Shown here piece by piece: positions 45,356-54,449 of a DNA stretch of 64,000 nucleotides; position 1 is the stretch's first letter, and each line of letters begins with the position of its first letter. The DNA is taken from NCBI GenBank assembly GCA_937927335.1, contig CALBDU010000016.1, positions 1 to 64,000 of the forward strand, read 5' to 3'. A program made the position numbers and the translations under genes. This stretch comes from an uncultured Clostridium sp. (GTDB taxonomy: Bacteria > Bacillota > Clostridia > Clostridiales > Clostridiaceae). The notes beneath the pieces are model-generated. The model saw nothing but the letters and a program-made list of their open reading frames with translations, did not search any database and had not been told where the DNA came from.

Positions 45356-47770
45356 TTAATATCTCCCTGGACTAACATTCAGGTCTTTTGTCTGAGGAAT
45401 TGCAATAGAAACCTTTTCTATATTTTCCAGAAATATTTTTTCAAAATGCTCTGCGTGCATAGGCTTGCCAAGTAAATAACCTTGAATTTCCTCACAACCC
45501 AATTCAGTTAAAATATCCATCTGCTGCTGAGTTTCTACTCCTTCAGCTATGGTTTTTATACCAATGGATTTAGCAAGCATAATTATGGCCTTTACTATCT
45601 GCATGTCATAGTCATCCTCTGATAAGGCATCAATTAGCGGCTTGGCAATTTTAATTCTGTCAAAAGGGAACATTTTCAAGTAGCTTAAGGATGAATAGCC
45701 TGTTCCAAAATCATCAATGGAAATAGATGTCCCCACGCCTTGAAAAAGGTCTGATATTTCTGAAATCCTGTATTCATCTTCTATGGCTATGCTTTCTGTA
45801 AGTTCAATATCCAGCCAGCTTGAGTCTGCAAACTCATCCTGCAGCTTTTTCTTTAGTATATTTATAAAATTCTTGCTATCGAGCTGCTTAGGCGATATAT
45901 TTATACCCATCTTAAGATTCATGCAATATCTCCTGTTCCAGTCGGAAATTTGCCTCACAGCTTCTTTCATAACCCACTCTCCAATTGGTAAAATGCAATC
46001 AAGCTCTTCAGCTATGGGTATGAATTCCGATGGTGGTATCAGCCCTGCTTCAGGGCTGTTCCACCTGAGTAAGGCCTCAATACCAAGAAGCCTTTTATCT
46101 GGGATACTGAACTGAGGCTGATAGTACAGCATAAATTCCTTTTCGTAATCAGCTTTTCTAAGCATTATTTCTATTTCATTTTTTCTGTTTATCTCTTCCT
46201 TTAGTAAAGCATTGAAGGATATGCACTTGTTATACCCCGTAGCTTTTGCCCGATACATGGCCATATCCGCATTTTTCATTAGCATGCTGCAATTATCTGC
46301 GTCAAAGGGATAAATTGATATGCCCACACTCAAGGTCACGTTAAACCTGTACTTGTCTATATAAAGCTCACTTTTGCAGCAGTTTATGATATTGCTCCCA
46401 ATTTCATTTGCCTTGGTATAGTCATAATTACCCCAGTATGCAAATACAAATTCGTCTCCCCCAAGCCTGGCTATAATGGAGTTGTCAGTTCTAAGGTGCT
46501 GAAATCTTTCGGAAAGCTCTACAAGAACTTTATCCCCTATATCATGGCCATATGTATCATTGATGGTTTTAAACCGGTCCATATCCACAAATAAAACTGC
46601 TATTGTTTGTTGTGGTAATATTTTGTCAATTTTTTTATTAATAATATTTATAAAATAACGTCTGTTATACAGCCTTGTAACTAGATCCTGATTTGATAAA
46701 AAAGCCAGCTCCTTGTTCTTTGCTAAAAGCTTCTCATTGATCTTTTTAATTTCATGAGTCCGCTCTTCTATCCTTTTTTCCAAAACCTTATTTAAATCCC
46801 TTTGTCCCTGTAACAAATTCTTATTTTTAATTGCTTCCTGTATCTGGCTGCTTATTACTTCATATATTACTATAATGAAAAGCGCTCTAATTAAATGAAT
46901 TGAACTAATCCCCTCAGCAATAATTATCAATGAAGGGCACAGCAGCAATACTACTACATTATGCCTTGAGCCAATGTTATTATTTCTTATTTTCTCATCT
47001 GCATAAATATTAGTTTCATTGAAGCTTACTTCATAGGCAGCTCCCAGGCCTATAAGCATAAAAGATAAAATGTAGACAACATCCATTATTGAATTTGGTA
47101 TATATGCATTATTAAAATACAGGTAGTAATAGTACAAATCATTTAAGGAAAAACACATAAGCCCTAAAAATATGATTTTAATGAACACAGGGGGCTTACC
47201 GGTTCTTATAGAAAGCCACCATACTGCTGCACCTGCTATAATCAGGGAATCTATGAGTATGCTCGCTACTGATATGACCCCATCCTTAACGATAATATAG
47301 AATAATTCATAGCTGGAATTAAACACCAAAACCCATATTATCAAAAAGCCTGAAGCACATACTGCAGACACATCAAGGACCAGCTGAACCAGGTTCCATC
47401 TTCTTACATGATAAAGCAAAAAAACTACACATGCAGCAAATAAAAATATATTTGGGAATAGATACATCAACGTAATAACTGAATTACTATCTGCATCAAT
47501 TCTTAAAAAAAGCGCTGCCACTGCCCAGCTTAAATCCGCCATACACCAAGCAAGGCTTGCCAACCCCATTAACAGCCAAGCGTAGCGTACATACATCCGT
47601 TTGTTTGACTTTATTAAATAATTTTGAAATATTATTACTGAGCAAAGCATAGTTCCTGCTGGTGCAATTAACTCAGCCCAAAATTGACTGTGGTTAAGAA
47701 CAGCAATTAAGTAAGCAGCCATAAACATTAAAAATATAGATACTACATTTTTAAAGGCGAAACCTTTCAT
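45356..47770 (-). CDS. Membrane GGDEF-EAL protein
   Basis: 804 residues from the ATG at 47770 (TTTGGAGG 6 bases upstream). About nine membrane helices in the first 320 residues form a sensor module, then a coiled coil (about 330-365), a GGDEF domain with RLGGDEFVFAYWG, and an EAL domain with GIEALLRWNSPEAGLIPPSEFI, ELTESIAIEDE, DDFGTGYSSLSYLKM and EGVETQQQMD. All catalytic motifs of both activities are intact, so it could make or break c-di-GMP, its balance set by the membrane sensor. No gene partners nearby. Confidence 0.93.
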   Translation of the reverse strand: MKGFAFKNVVSIFLMFMAAYLIAVLNHSQFWAELIAPAGTMLCSVIIFQNYLIKSNKRMYVRYAWLLMGLASLAWCMADLSWAVAALFLRIDADSNSVITLMYLFPNIFLFAACVVFLLYHVRRWNLVQLVLDVSAVCASGFLIIWVLVFNSSYELFYIIVKDGVISVASILIDSLIIAGAAVWWLSIRTGKPPVFIKIIFLGLMCFSLNDLYYYYLYFNNAYIPNSIMDVVYILSFMLIGLGAAYEVSFNETNIYADEKIRNNNIGSRHNVVVLLLCPSLIIIAEGISSIHLIRALFIIVIYEVISSQIQEAIKNKNLLQGQRDLNKVLEKRIEERTHEIKKINEKLLAKNKELAFLSNQDLVTRLYNRRYFINIINKKIDKILPQQTIAVLFVDMDRFKTINDTYGHDIGDKVLVELSERFQHLRTDNSIIARLGGDEFVFAYWGNYDYTKANEIGSNIINCCKSELYIDKYRFNVTLSVGISIYPFDADNCSMLMKNADMAMYRAKATGYNKCISFNALLKEEINRKNEIEIMLRKADYEKEFMLYYQPQFSIPDKRLLGIEALLRWNSPEAGLIPPSEFIPIAEELDCILPIGEWVMKEAVRQISDWNRRYCMNLKMGINISPKQLDSKNFINILKKKLQDEFADSSWLDIELTESIAIEDEYRISEISDLFQGVGTSISIDDFGTGYSSLSYLKMFPFDRIKIAKPLIDALSEDDYDMQIVKAIIMLAKSIGIKTIAEGVETQQQMDILTELGCEEIQGYLLGKPMHAEHFEKIFLENIEKVSIAIPQTKDLNVSPGRY

Positions 47771-47848
47771 GATTTTCCTCCAAACCATTGTTATGCAATA
47801 ATTATCGTCAATTTTACATGATTCTTAAGATACAGGTTTATAAATAGT

Positions 47849-47878
47849 AAAAAAGCTGCTATTTGCATGCAGCTTTTT
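47849..47878. terminator. Terminator after the ProXp-ala-like gene
   Basis: Stem AAAAAGCTGC / GCAGCTTTTT, T-rich on both strands; it terminates the minus-strand unit ending at 47884. Confidence 0.85.
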
Positions 47879-47883
47879 CAGCA

Positions 47884-48372
47884 TTATATTTTAACATACT
47901 TGATTTTGTTGCCGTTAGCTTCCACTACTTTTTTAACATCATCAAAAGAAATCCATACTGTAGCTGTATTAGTATTAGGGTGAACTCCCAGCCTGTCATT
48001 TCCTTTAATATCACTGTCAAATATGACCTCTACAGCTGCATCAACATCATTTATAACACCCAGAGGAGTCACTTCCCCTTTTTCCAGCTTTAAATATTTT
48101 TCCAGTCTTTCAGCAGACGCAAAGCTAAGTCTTGTACAGCCTATCAATTTTTGTATATTCTTCAGATCCGCTGTCTTATCCTTTTGCAAAACTACAAGAA
48201 AGTGTCTTTTTCCTTTCTCGTCTCTTAAAAACAGATTTTTGCAAACCTCACCCTGACTGGTTATACCGAGGTTTTCCATATCCTCTATGGTGTAAACAGC
48301 AGGATGTTCCGTAACCTCATAGCTGATATTAAGCTCTTTTAACCTTTCAAAAACCTTTTCTTTAGCATCCAT
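47884..48372 (-). CDS. Prolyl-tRNA synthetase-associated (YbaK/ProXp-ala) deacylase
   Basis: 162 residues from the ATG at 48372 (GGAGGTAAGGAAA upstream). A stand-alone editing domain: EVTEHPAVYTIEDMENLGITSQGEVCKNLFLRDEKGKRHFLVVLQKDKTADLK and TPLGVINDVDAAVEVIFDSDI carry the conserved Lys and Gly residues of Ala-tRNA-Pro deacylases. It removes mischarged alanine from tRNA-Pro. Fourth gene of a minus-strand run with the alkyltransferase-like and CoA-binding genes. Confidence 0.88.
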   Translation of the reverse strand: MDAKEKVFERLKELNISYEVTEHPAVYTIEDMENLGITSQGEVCKNLFLRDEKGKRHFLVVLQKDKTADLKNIQKLIGCTRLSFASAERLEKYLKLEKGEVTPLGVINDVDAAVEVIFDSDIKGNDRLGVHPNTNTATVWISFDDVKKVVEANGNKIKYVKI

Positions 48373-48398
48373 TTTCCTTACCTCCGTTATTAGTTTAT

Positions 48399-48710
48399 TC
48401 ATTTCCATATGCATTTCTTTAAATCTACAAAGCCATTAACCTTAAATATGATCCCTTCTCCCAAAAGGAGCTGCTTTTGCTTTTCCCATCCGGGCACCAG
48501 TCTTCCCTGGAAGTTTACAACCCTGTGGCAGGGAATAAGCTGACTTTCCGGAGCATGGCTTAATGCCTGGCCAACCATTCTAGAACAGCCTGGTTTATCA
48601 AGCAAAAATGCAATTTGTCCATAGGTGGCTACTCTACCTTTGGGAATCTCCTTAACTAGTTCATAAACCTTATAATAAAATTCATCCCTTGTGATTGGAA
48701 ACACCTCCAT
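48399..48710 (-). CDS. MGMT-family DNA alkyltransferase-like protein
   Basis: 103 residues, only the C-terminal DNA-binding and active-site half of O6-alkylguanine alkyltransferases. The start RDEFYYKVYELVKEIPKGRVATYGQIA is the helix-turn-helix; the acceptor motif IPCHRVVNFQGRLVPG keeps its Cys, so it is not an Atl1-type protein with the Cys lost. It could repair alkylated guanine or flag it for excision. The start codon follows the stop of the CoA-binding gene with no gap and has no clear upstream ribosome site, so translational coupling is likely. Confidence 0.85.
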   Translation of the reverse strand: MEVFPITRDEFYYKVYELVKEIPKGRVATYGQIAFLLDKPGCSRMVGQALSHAPESQLIPCHRVVNFQGRLVPGWEKQKQLLLGEGIIFKVNGFVDLKKCIWK

Positions 48711-49088
48711 TTATGGCAAGGCAACCAAAACACAATCCTTAACCGCAATAAGACCTAATTCCTTAATTTCCTTTAGAACTTCATCATTATAGGTGTCAGG
48801 CTGAAGCCAAATATATGGAATCCCAAGCTTTGCAGCTTCCTTTATTATTGGAATTGCCCTTGCAGGACTCACTACAATATCCACAACCTCGGGAACTACG
48901 GGCAATGATGATAAGTCCTTATAGCAAGGATCCCCGTTTATTTCATCATATACAGGGTTCACTCCATATACCTGGTAGCCTCTGGCCTTGAGCCTGCAGT
49001 AAATTTTGTTTCCAAACTTTTCAGGGTTTGTATTTGCTCCTGCTACAGCCCAAATCTTTTTATTTAACATTATTTCCTTGTCACTCAT
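48711..49088 (-). CDS. CoA-binding domain protein
   Basis: 125 residues. A single Rossmann-type CoA_binding domain: IWAVAGANTNPEKFGNKIYCRLKARGYQVYGVNPVYDEINGDPCYKDLSSLP and VVDIVVSPARAIPIIKEAAKLGIPYIWLQP. These small proteins bind CoA and may regulate or deliver it; the partner is unknown. It overlaps the glycosyltransferase gene upstream by four bases (ATGA-type), and the alkyltransferase start abuts its stop, so three genes are tightly coupled. Confidence 0.88.
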   Translation of the reverse strand: MSDKEIMLNKKIWAVAGANTNPEKFGNKIYCRLKARGYQVYGVNPVYDEINGDPCYKDLSSLPVVPEVVDIVVSPARAIPIIKEAAKLGIPYIWLQPDTYNDEVLKEIKELGLIAVKDCVLVALP

Positions 49089-50350
49089 ACCGAATCCGTC
49101 CTTTCAAAAAATTTTACACAGAAGTATGCAGCAAACATAATAAAGTAAGGTGCTGCAGGGTAGAAATACCTGCTCATTGTAAAAAACGGAAGGTAGACCA
49201 GAATAAAATATATAACCAGGCTTAAAGGCAATATAGCTGTGATATTTCTGTTTTTATCCCTTATTAGTCTTAATGCTCCCAGCACCGATAATACCAGCAG
49301 GGCCAGGTGATAATATTTTTCTTTTTGGGGACTTACCCCATACATCTGCTTCCAATAGAAGGCTGTTTCTACCTGAATTCTTCCCTTTCCTATAGTATAC
49401 CATTTTATGAATTCTATTGGATACCTTGGAAAAAGATTTTTTAATCTATATTTTGAAAGGTATATTTCCATTTCATTTCTCTCTAATTCGGAGAGCTTGG
49501 GATCCTTTGTATTTAGATTTGTATAATCGAGTCCATCAGTGGCCTTTGAGCTTTGGTCATAATTTATAAAGGTTCCCTGATACATAGGGTTGCCTGTGGC
49601 CATGGTGAGAGGAATGAACCTATGGAATATTTTATAATTCCTAACCCACCAGGGACTCATTACAACACAAAAAACAGCTGCTACCAGAAGGGTATACTTA
49701 ACTGCATCCCTGAAATTTACTTTTTTTATTATCCACATTATGAGAATCAATGCCGGGTAAGTAACAATGGTTGGCCTGAATAATGCAGCCAGGCCCAGAA
49801 ATAATCCACCCAGAGCATAATACTTACTTTTGTTCTCCTCTAAGGCATAAATAGAGATCAATACCAGGCATAATACAAAAAATTTAAAATAGGTTTCTGT
49901 TAAGATCAAGTTTGGCACCCAGATTTCAGGCATATACCATGTATCTAATATAACTGATAATATTGCAACCTTGCTGTTAAACAGTTTTCTGGCTATGAAA
50001 AAAACAAGCAGCAAAGATAATACCTGTATTATTGCCTGGGAAATCCTAAATGCTGTTATTCCTCCAAACTCACCGAATAATTTCATAAAAAAAGCCAGTG
50101 TATAGGAAAGTCCCGGCATCATAAAAACAGTAGGATCAGGGGGTTTATGATATGTATAGTTCCCTGTGGTTGCCAGTATCCATGCACTTCTGATAAACTT
50201 TACATCATCATTGTCCGGCGCATAAAAATTACCCAGCAGTGTGCTGTTTCCATAATAAATTATTGATATCAGTATCAGAGCCAACAGCACCAGGCAGCAT
50301 AAGGCCAGCATTGCCTTGATCCACTTATTTTCATTTTTTAAACTGAACAA
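49085..50350 (-). CDS. Membrane glycosyltransferase, GT39/ArnT-like
   Basis: 421 residues, about 10 membrane helices. N-terminal loop with Asp-rich motif (NFYAPDNDDVKFIRSAWILATTGNYTYHKPPDPTVFMMPGLSY, about 41-83) is the acceptor site of the GT-C class, which moves sugars from polyprenyl phosphate to protein or lipid. The start is a TTG at 50350, with GGTGAT a few bases upstream; a weak site. The gene heads the run with the CoA-binding and alkyltransferase genes. The specific sugar and acceptor are unknown. Confidence 0.75.
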   Translation of the reverse strand: MFSLKNENKWIKAMLALCCLVLLALILISIIYYGNSTLLGNFYAPDNDDVKFIRSAWILATTGNYTYHKPPDPTVFMMPGLSYTLAFFMKLFGEFGGITAFRISQAIIQVLSLLLVFFIARKLFNSKVAILSVILDTWYMPEIWVPNLILTETYFKFFVLCLVLISIYALEENKSKYYALGGLFLGLAALFRPTIVTYPALILIMWIIKKVNFRDAVKYTLLVAAVFCVVMSPWWVRNYKIFHRFIPLTMATGNPMYQGTFINYDQSSKATDGLDYTNLNTKDPKLSELERNEMEIYLSKYRLKNLFPRYPIEFIKWYTIGKGRIQVETAFYWKQMYGVSPQKEKYYHLALLVLSVLGALRLIRDKNRNITAILPLSLVIYFILVYLPFFTMSRYFYPAAPYFIMFAAYFCVKFFERTDSV

Positions 50351-50421
50351 TCATATCACCAACATTCATTATTGTCATCAATACTGCTATTATACATTAT
50401 TGTAATAATTTATTAAATATA

Positions 50422-51885
50422 TTACCTTAAAAATGGTGCCGGGTCCACATCCTTAAACTTTGCCCTTTGAAAATGCTCTTTTAAATGGAATGGTACTGTA
50501 CAATCAAAAATCACCTTGCAGGAAAGTCCCTTATCCTTCAGCATTGGATTATATTCAGGCGTCTGGCTTGGATCCAGGGGGTGACACCTGACATTAGGAA
50601 TAAATACAGTATCCACATCTCCCTGGTACCTTGTGTTTATAGCCCATAATACATCGTTGGTATCAAATGGATCCACATCCTCGTCCACAATAATTACATG
50701 CTTCAGCTCTGAAAATGCTGCAAATGCCAAAAGGGCAGCCTGCCTCTGACGTCCTTCGTCACTTGGCATGCTCTTTTTAAATTGCAGAACAGCCATATAC
50801 TTTCCGCCTCCGGAGCTATGTGCATAAACATTCATGAGCCTTCCGGGCATTGCTTTTTCAACCATCTGAAGTATACTTGCCTCTGTTGGAATTCCAGCCA
50901 TATTAACGTGCTCCTCGCTAGGTCCGATACAGGTCTGCATTATTGGATTAGTCCTATGGGTTACAGCCTTTACCTTTATTACAGGCAGAGAGCTGCAGGC
51001 AGGTCCGGTGTAGCCCGGGAACTCGGGCATTGCCTTGCCTGTATTGGTGTTCATATCTTCTCTTACACGAACCTGAGGCAGCAATTCTCCCTCAATAACG
51101 TACTCTGCATTGGCTATAGCCTTTTCTTTAATTGTAAGGCATTGAACCAGCTCCACAGGATGCTTTCTGATAGCCCCTGCAGCTGACAGCTCGTTATAGC
51201 CTATAGGTGTAGTGGGTGGTTCAAAGCATGCGGCAATTTCTACAGCTGGATCCACACCTATGCTTATTGATATTGGAAGAGGCTTTCCTTCATCCTCCGC
51301 CTTCTTTCTGAAAACCTCTATATGCCTTGCTCCTGGTACAAGATACATGGATATTTCATCCCTGCCCTGAAGGCACAGTCTGTGAATGGTTATATCAGAC
51401 TCCTGGGTTTCCGGATCTGTGGCATAGCACATCCCCATTGTTATATATGGTCCTGCATCCTCTTCAGTATTGGTGGGCGCCGGTACCAGTTTTCTTATGT
51501 CAAAATCAGGCTCATCGGCATAATGAACAACCTCCTGACAAGGAGCCTTTTCATTTGGGATTGTTACCGGAGCTACAGGAGCTTTAACTGCTTCATTTAA
51601 CAAAAATCCAAGCTTCTCCGGTGTGGAATTCAGCAAGACGGCCACCCTTTCCCTGCTGGCCAAAAGCCCTATAAGTACTCTGGCATCCTCATGCCCTTTT
51701 ACATTATTAAAAATCATAGCCGGCCCAATTTTGGTGGGTCGCATTACTGTACCTGCCGCTCCTACATGCCTGTATACTCCTGAAAGCTCCGCATGAGGAT
51801 CTACCGGCTCATTGGTTTCAATTATCTGTCCTGGTATAGTGCGCAGCAGCTCCAATGCTGAACGCAGGTCTTTAATATTATTCAT
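50422..51885 (-). CDS. UbiD-family prenyl-FMN-dependent decarboxylase
   Basis: 487 residues. The UbiD domain runs through the whole protein. Conserved parts include IHRLCLQGRDEISMYLVPGARHIE (Arg and prenyl-FMN region), ISIGVDPAVEIAACF, YVIEGELLPQVRVREDMNT (E-x-x..R-E catalytic pair) and HVIIVDEDVDPFDTNDVLWAINTRYQGD. It resembles the bsdC/lpdC-type hydroxyarylate decarboxylases in length. It (de)carboxylates an aromatic or alpha,beta-unsaturated acid using the cofactor from the UbiX in the same operon. Substrate unknown. Ribosome site AAGGAG. Confidence 0.92.
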   Translation of the reverse strand: MNNIKDLRSALELLRTIPGQIIETNEPVDPHAELSGVYRHVGAAGTVMRPTKIGPAMIFNNVKGHEDARVLIGLLASRERVAVLLNSTPEKLGFLLNEAVKAPVAPVTIPNEKAPCQEVVHYADEPDFDIRKLVPAPTNTEEDAGPYITMGMCYATDPETQESDITIHRLCLQGRDEISMYLVPGARHIEVFRKKAEDEGKPLPISISIGVDPAVEIAACFEPPTTPIGYNELSAAGAIRKHPVELVQCLTIKEKAIANAEYVIEGELLPQVRVREDMNTNTGKAMPEFPGYTGPACSSLPVIKVKAVTHRTNPIMQTCIGPSEEHVNMAGIPTEASILQMVEKAMPGRLMNVYAHSSGGGKYMAVLQFKKSMPSDEGRQRQAALLAFAAFSELKHVIIVDEDVDPFDTNDVLWAINTRYQGDVDTVFIPNVRCHPLDPSQTPEYNPMLKDKGLSCKVIFDCTVPFHLKEHFQRAKFKDVDPAPFLR

Positions 51886-51895
51886 AGTTCACTCC

Positions 51896-52666
51896 TTATT
51901 TGCTGCAGCCTGACTTTTTCGATATTATTTCAGCTGTATCCACTAATTTCATTATTATCTCCTGCCTCAGCTTTTCTGGAAGCCTGGCAGTGGGTCCCGC
52001 AAGGCTTATGGATGCAATTAATTCATTATTATAATTATATATTGGTGCTGCTATACTGGTGATTCCAATTTCATTTTCATCCGCAGCCACGCTATATCCC
52101 CTTTCCCTTATACCATCCAGCTCCTTTATCAACAAGACGGGATCAGTGATTGTATTATCCGCTCTTTTTACCAGTTCCATATCTCCCAGGGTTCGCTTCA
52201 ATTTTTCTATGGTCATAGCTGACAGAAACAATTTCCCTGAAGCAGTACAGTAAAGAGGAAGTAATTTCCCCTCCTGAGAGTTCATTCCCAAAGTTCTTTC
52301 CCCTTCTATTTTTTCCAGCCACACTCCTGATGATTCATAAGGAGCAGATAAAAGCACCGCTTCATTGAACCTGTCCCTTAACTCCTCCATATAAGGCCTT
52401 GCAATATCTATTAAATTAAAGTGGTATTCATAGACTTTGCCCAGCATAAAAAGCTTGATACCCAGTCTGAACTTTCCATTTTCGCCATTTTGTTCAAGAT
52501 ATCCCATATCCACAAGTGTATATATCAAGTTGGATGCAGTGCTTTTTGGAATACCCATAATTTTTGAGATTTCTATCAGCTTAAGCTCTTTTACCTCTCT
52601 TGAAAAGCACTCCAGCACCTTAAGAGATTTTATTACTGAATTTATGCTCTTTTTTTCTGCTGCCAT
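51896..52666 (-). CDS. IclR-family transcriptional regulator
   Basis: 256 residues from the ATG at 52666 (AGGAGG 7 bases upstream), 12 bases after the ubiX stop. N-terminal winged helix (NSVIKSLKVLECFSREVKELKLIEISKIMGIPKSTASNLIYTLVDMGYLEQN, about 8-62), C-terminal ligand-binding domain (about 75-250, ALLSAPYESSGVWLEKIEG, TASGKLFLSAM, IAAPIYNYNNELIASISLAGP). It sits between ubiX and ubiD and is the likely repressor or activator of its own operon. A 19-base palindrome at the operon start is the candidate site. Confidence 0.92.
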   Translation of the reverse strand: MAAEKKSINSVIKSLKVLECFSREVKELKLIEISKIMGIPKSTASNLIYTLVDMGYLEQNGENGKFRLGIKLFMLGKVYEYHFNLIDIARPYMEELRDRFNEAVLLSAPYESSGVWLEKIEGERTLGMNSQEGKLLPLYCTASGKLFLSAMTIEKLKRTLGDMELVKRADNTITDPVLLIKELDGIRERGYSVAADENEIGITSIAAPIYNYNNELIASISLAGPTARLPEKLRQEIIMKLVDTAEIISKKSGCSK

Positions 52667-52677
52667 TTTATAACCTC

Positions 52678-53235
52678 CTATCCTTTCCATCTCTTTGCAT
52701 TATCATATTTTAAACCAAATTGGTCCAATATTTTCATAACATGATGGTTTATTATATCCTCAACACTTTCCGGAAAGCTGTAAAAGGCAGGCATAGGCGG
52801 CAGAATTCTAACTCCGATCCTTGAAAGCTTCAGCATGTTTTCCAGATGTATTGGACTTAGAGGACTTTCTCTCACTGATAAAACAAGCTTTCTACCCTCT
52901 TTAATCATTACTCCCGCAGCTCTGGAAATCAAGCTGTCATCATACCCTGCTGCTACTGCACTCAAAGTTTTCATGCTGCAGGGAACAACTACCATTCCAT
53001 CATTGATGTAGGAGCCGCTGGATATGCTTTCCCCCAGATTATTATTGTCATATAAATTTGATGCCAGGCTTTTCAGGTAGTTCAGGGTATATTCCGTTTC
53101 AGTTTCTAAATTCTTTTCCGCCCAGTCACTTACTATAAGGTGTGTATTAACATCCTGAAATTCTCTAAGGGTTTCCATAAGCTTAACTGCATATATAACC
53201 CCTGTTGCACCTGTTACTCCAACTATTATTTCCAT
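52678..53235 (-). CDS. ubiX: UbiX-type flavin prenyltransferase
   Basis: 185 residues. It prenylates FMN to make the cofactor of UbiD enzymes. The flavin loop IVGVTGATGVIYAVKLMETL, the SSGSYINDGMVVVPCSMKTLSAVAAGYDDSLISRAAGVMIKEGRKLVLSVRESPLSPIHLENMLKL block with the phosphate and Glu/Arg residues, and the C-terminal LPPMPAFYSFPESVEDIINHHVMKILDQ are all family hallmarks. It overlaps the LpdD-like gene by 10 bases. The presence beside ubiD shows a self-sufficient decarboxylase system. Confidence 0.94.
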   Translation of the reverse strand: MEIIVGVTGATGVIYAVKLMETLREFQDVNTHLIVSDWAEKNLETETEYTLNYLKSLASNLYDNNNLGESISSGSYINDGMVVVPCSMKTLSAVAAGYDDSLISRAAGVMIKEGRKLVLSVRESPLSPIHLENMLKLSRIGVRILPPMPAFYSFPESVEDIINHHVMKILDQFGLKYDNAKRWKG

Positions 53236-53570
53236 TTGCCCAACTCCTTCAATAAATCCTCTGTCATATCCCCGGATAAACTTATAATATCCTGTATTTC
53301 GTTTTTAGTAATATTGTCAAAATGAATACCGCAGCATATGACAAAGCTTTCACTAAATTTTCCCCTTAATATTTTCCCTATCTTTTCAGTTACATAATGT
53401 TCCTTATGGTTCCCCATAGAAACGGTCTTAAGCTGTATATCTCCTGAGCCGGATGTAACTGCACCGAGGTGTGCTTCCCCTCCGGTCAAAATTATGCATA
53501 AATCATTACCCATACTTACCGCCCTCAGATTCAGCTCTATTTGATTTTTGCTTTTTCTTATATGGATCAT
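53226..53570 (-). CDS. LpdD-like prenyl-flavin chaperone protein
   Basis: 114 residues, first gene of the decarboxylase operon (GGAGG 8 bases upstream). The pattern LRAVSMGNDLCIILTGGEAHLGAVTSGSG and VICCGIHFDNITKNEIQDIISLSGDMTEDLLKEL matches the LpdD family, which associates with gallate-type UbiD decarboxylases and is described as a prenylated-flavin chaperone. The assignment rests on the GGEAHLGAV motif and the company of UbiX and UbiD. Confidence 0.8.
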   Translation of the reverse strand: MIHIRKSKNQIELNLRAVSMGNDLCIILTGGEAHLGAVTSGSGDIQLKTVSMGNHKEHYVTEKIGKILRGKFSESFVICCGIHFDNITKNEIQDIISLSGDMTEDLLKELGKWK

Positions 53571-53592
53571 TACAGGCCTCCACGTTCACCAT

Positions 53593-53611
53593 TGTTGAAC
53601 TTAGTTCAACA
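53593..53611. promoter_or_regulatory. Operator candidate for the IclR regulator
   Basis: Perfect inverted repeat TGTTGAAC-TTA-GTTCAACA, embedded in a longer AT-flanked palindrome (ATTG...CATAAT). It lies just downstream of the predicted transcription start of the UbiD operon, where an IclR repressor would block. IclR-type sites are palindromes of similar length. Confidence 0.6.
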
Positions 53612-53628
53612 TAATTGACCTTTTAAAA

Positions 53629-53658
53629 ATTATATCACTTCTCAACCTGGTAAGGCAA
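53629..53658 (-). promoter_or_regulatory. Promoter of the UbiD/UbiX/LpdD operon
   Basis: On the minus strand: TTGCCT (53658-53653), 18-base spacer, exact TATAAT (53634-53629), about 60 bases before the first gene. Confidence 0.6.
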
Positions 53659-53761
53659 GTGCAAAAAGGAATCCCTGAAGCTATGATTATTTTTACGCTT
53701 CAGCTGTCAGGGCCCCAATAATTCTTTTCTTAGTACAATTTCTCGTCTGCAGTGTGGCCAT

Positions 53762-54277
53762 TTACTTTTCTATGCCTTTTCTTGCTGGCACCCCCTGGCT
53801 GTAGTAATGCTTTATTTCTTTCATTTCTGTTACAAGATCCGCCTTATTAATTATTTCAGACGGTGCGTATCTGCCGGTCAGAATTACCTCTACACCTTTT
53901 GCCCTGTTGTCAATGGCCTCTATAACTTCTTGTACAGGAAAAAGTTTATAATACAGGGCTATATTTATTTCATCCAAAACCACTATATCATAGGATCCGG
54001 AAGCCAATATCCCTGCACACTGCTTAAGGCCCTCCCTGGCAACTTTTATATCCTCTTCATCAGGTTCATTATAAATAAAACAATCTCTGCCATATTGTTT
54101 AATAGAAAAACCCGGGAGATAATTTTCTGCAGTAAGCTCACTATATTTCATACCCTTAATAAACTGAGCAAAATAAACACTTTTTCCTGCACAAACAGCC
54201 CTCAGGGAAATTCCTAATGCGGCTGTGGTCTTTCCTTTTCCATTACCTGTGTAAACTTGAATATATCCATCTTCCAT
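53762..54277 (-). CDS. cobO: Cob(I)yrinic acid a,c-diamide adenosyltransferase
   Basis: 171 residues from the ATG at 54277 (CAGGAGTGATATT upstream). It transfers adenosyl from ATP to reduced corrinoids. P-loop GNGKGKTTAALG (11-22), the DIVVLDEINIALYY strand, LTGRYAPSEIINKADLVTEMKEIKHYYSQGVPARKGIEK C-terminal block, all typical of BtuR/CobO/CobA. No other cobalamin gene or cobalamin riboswitch is nearby. Cobalamin-dependent mutases of amino acid fermentation would use the product. Confidence 0.93.
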   Translation of the reverse strand: MEDGYIQVYTGNGKGKTTAALGISLRAVCAGKSVYFAQFIKGMKYSELTAENYLPGFSIKQYGRDCFIYNEPDEEDIKVAREGLKQCAGILASGSYDIVVLDEINIALYYKLFPVQEVIEAIDNRAKGVEVILTGRYAPSEIINKADLVTEMKEIKHYYSQGVPARKGIEK

Positions 54278-54320
54278 AATATCACTCCTGCAAAATAATA
54301 TAATAATCACTAAAAGCAGC

Positions 54321-54350
54321 AAAATAATACTCCTGCCTCACAGGAGTATT
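54321..54350 (-). terminator. Terminator between the deacetylase and cobO genes
   Basis: Perfect 10-bp stem AATACTCCTG / CAGGAGTATT with 5-base loop, followed on the minus strand by ATTTT. Confidence 0.75.
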
Positions 54351-54449
54351 ATAAATTTTCCCGTTAACCCTTTTCAGTAGAATACCTTAAACAAAATACT
54401 CAATTTAATGTAATTATATGTCTTCAATGAATTATAATCAATAAGATGT

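Noticed and set aside
53672..53710. CTGAAGC...GCTTCAG inverted repeat between cobO and the UbiD operon
   Set aside because: A 7-bp stem with a loop of about 15 bases and no T run on either side. It may be a weak cobO terminator but cannot be called as one.
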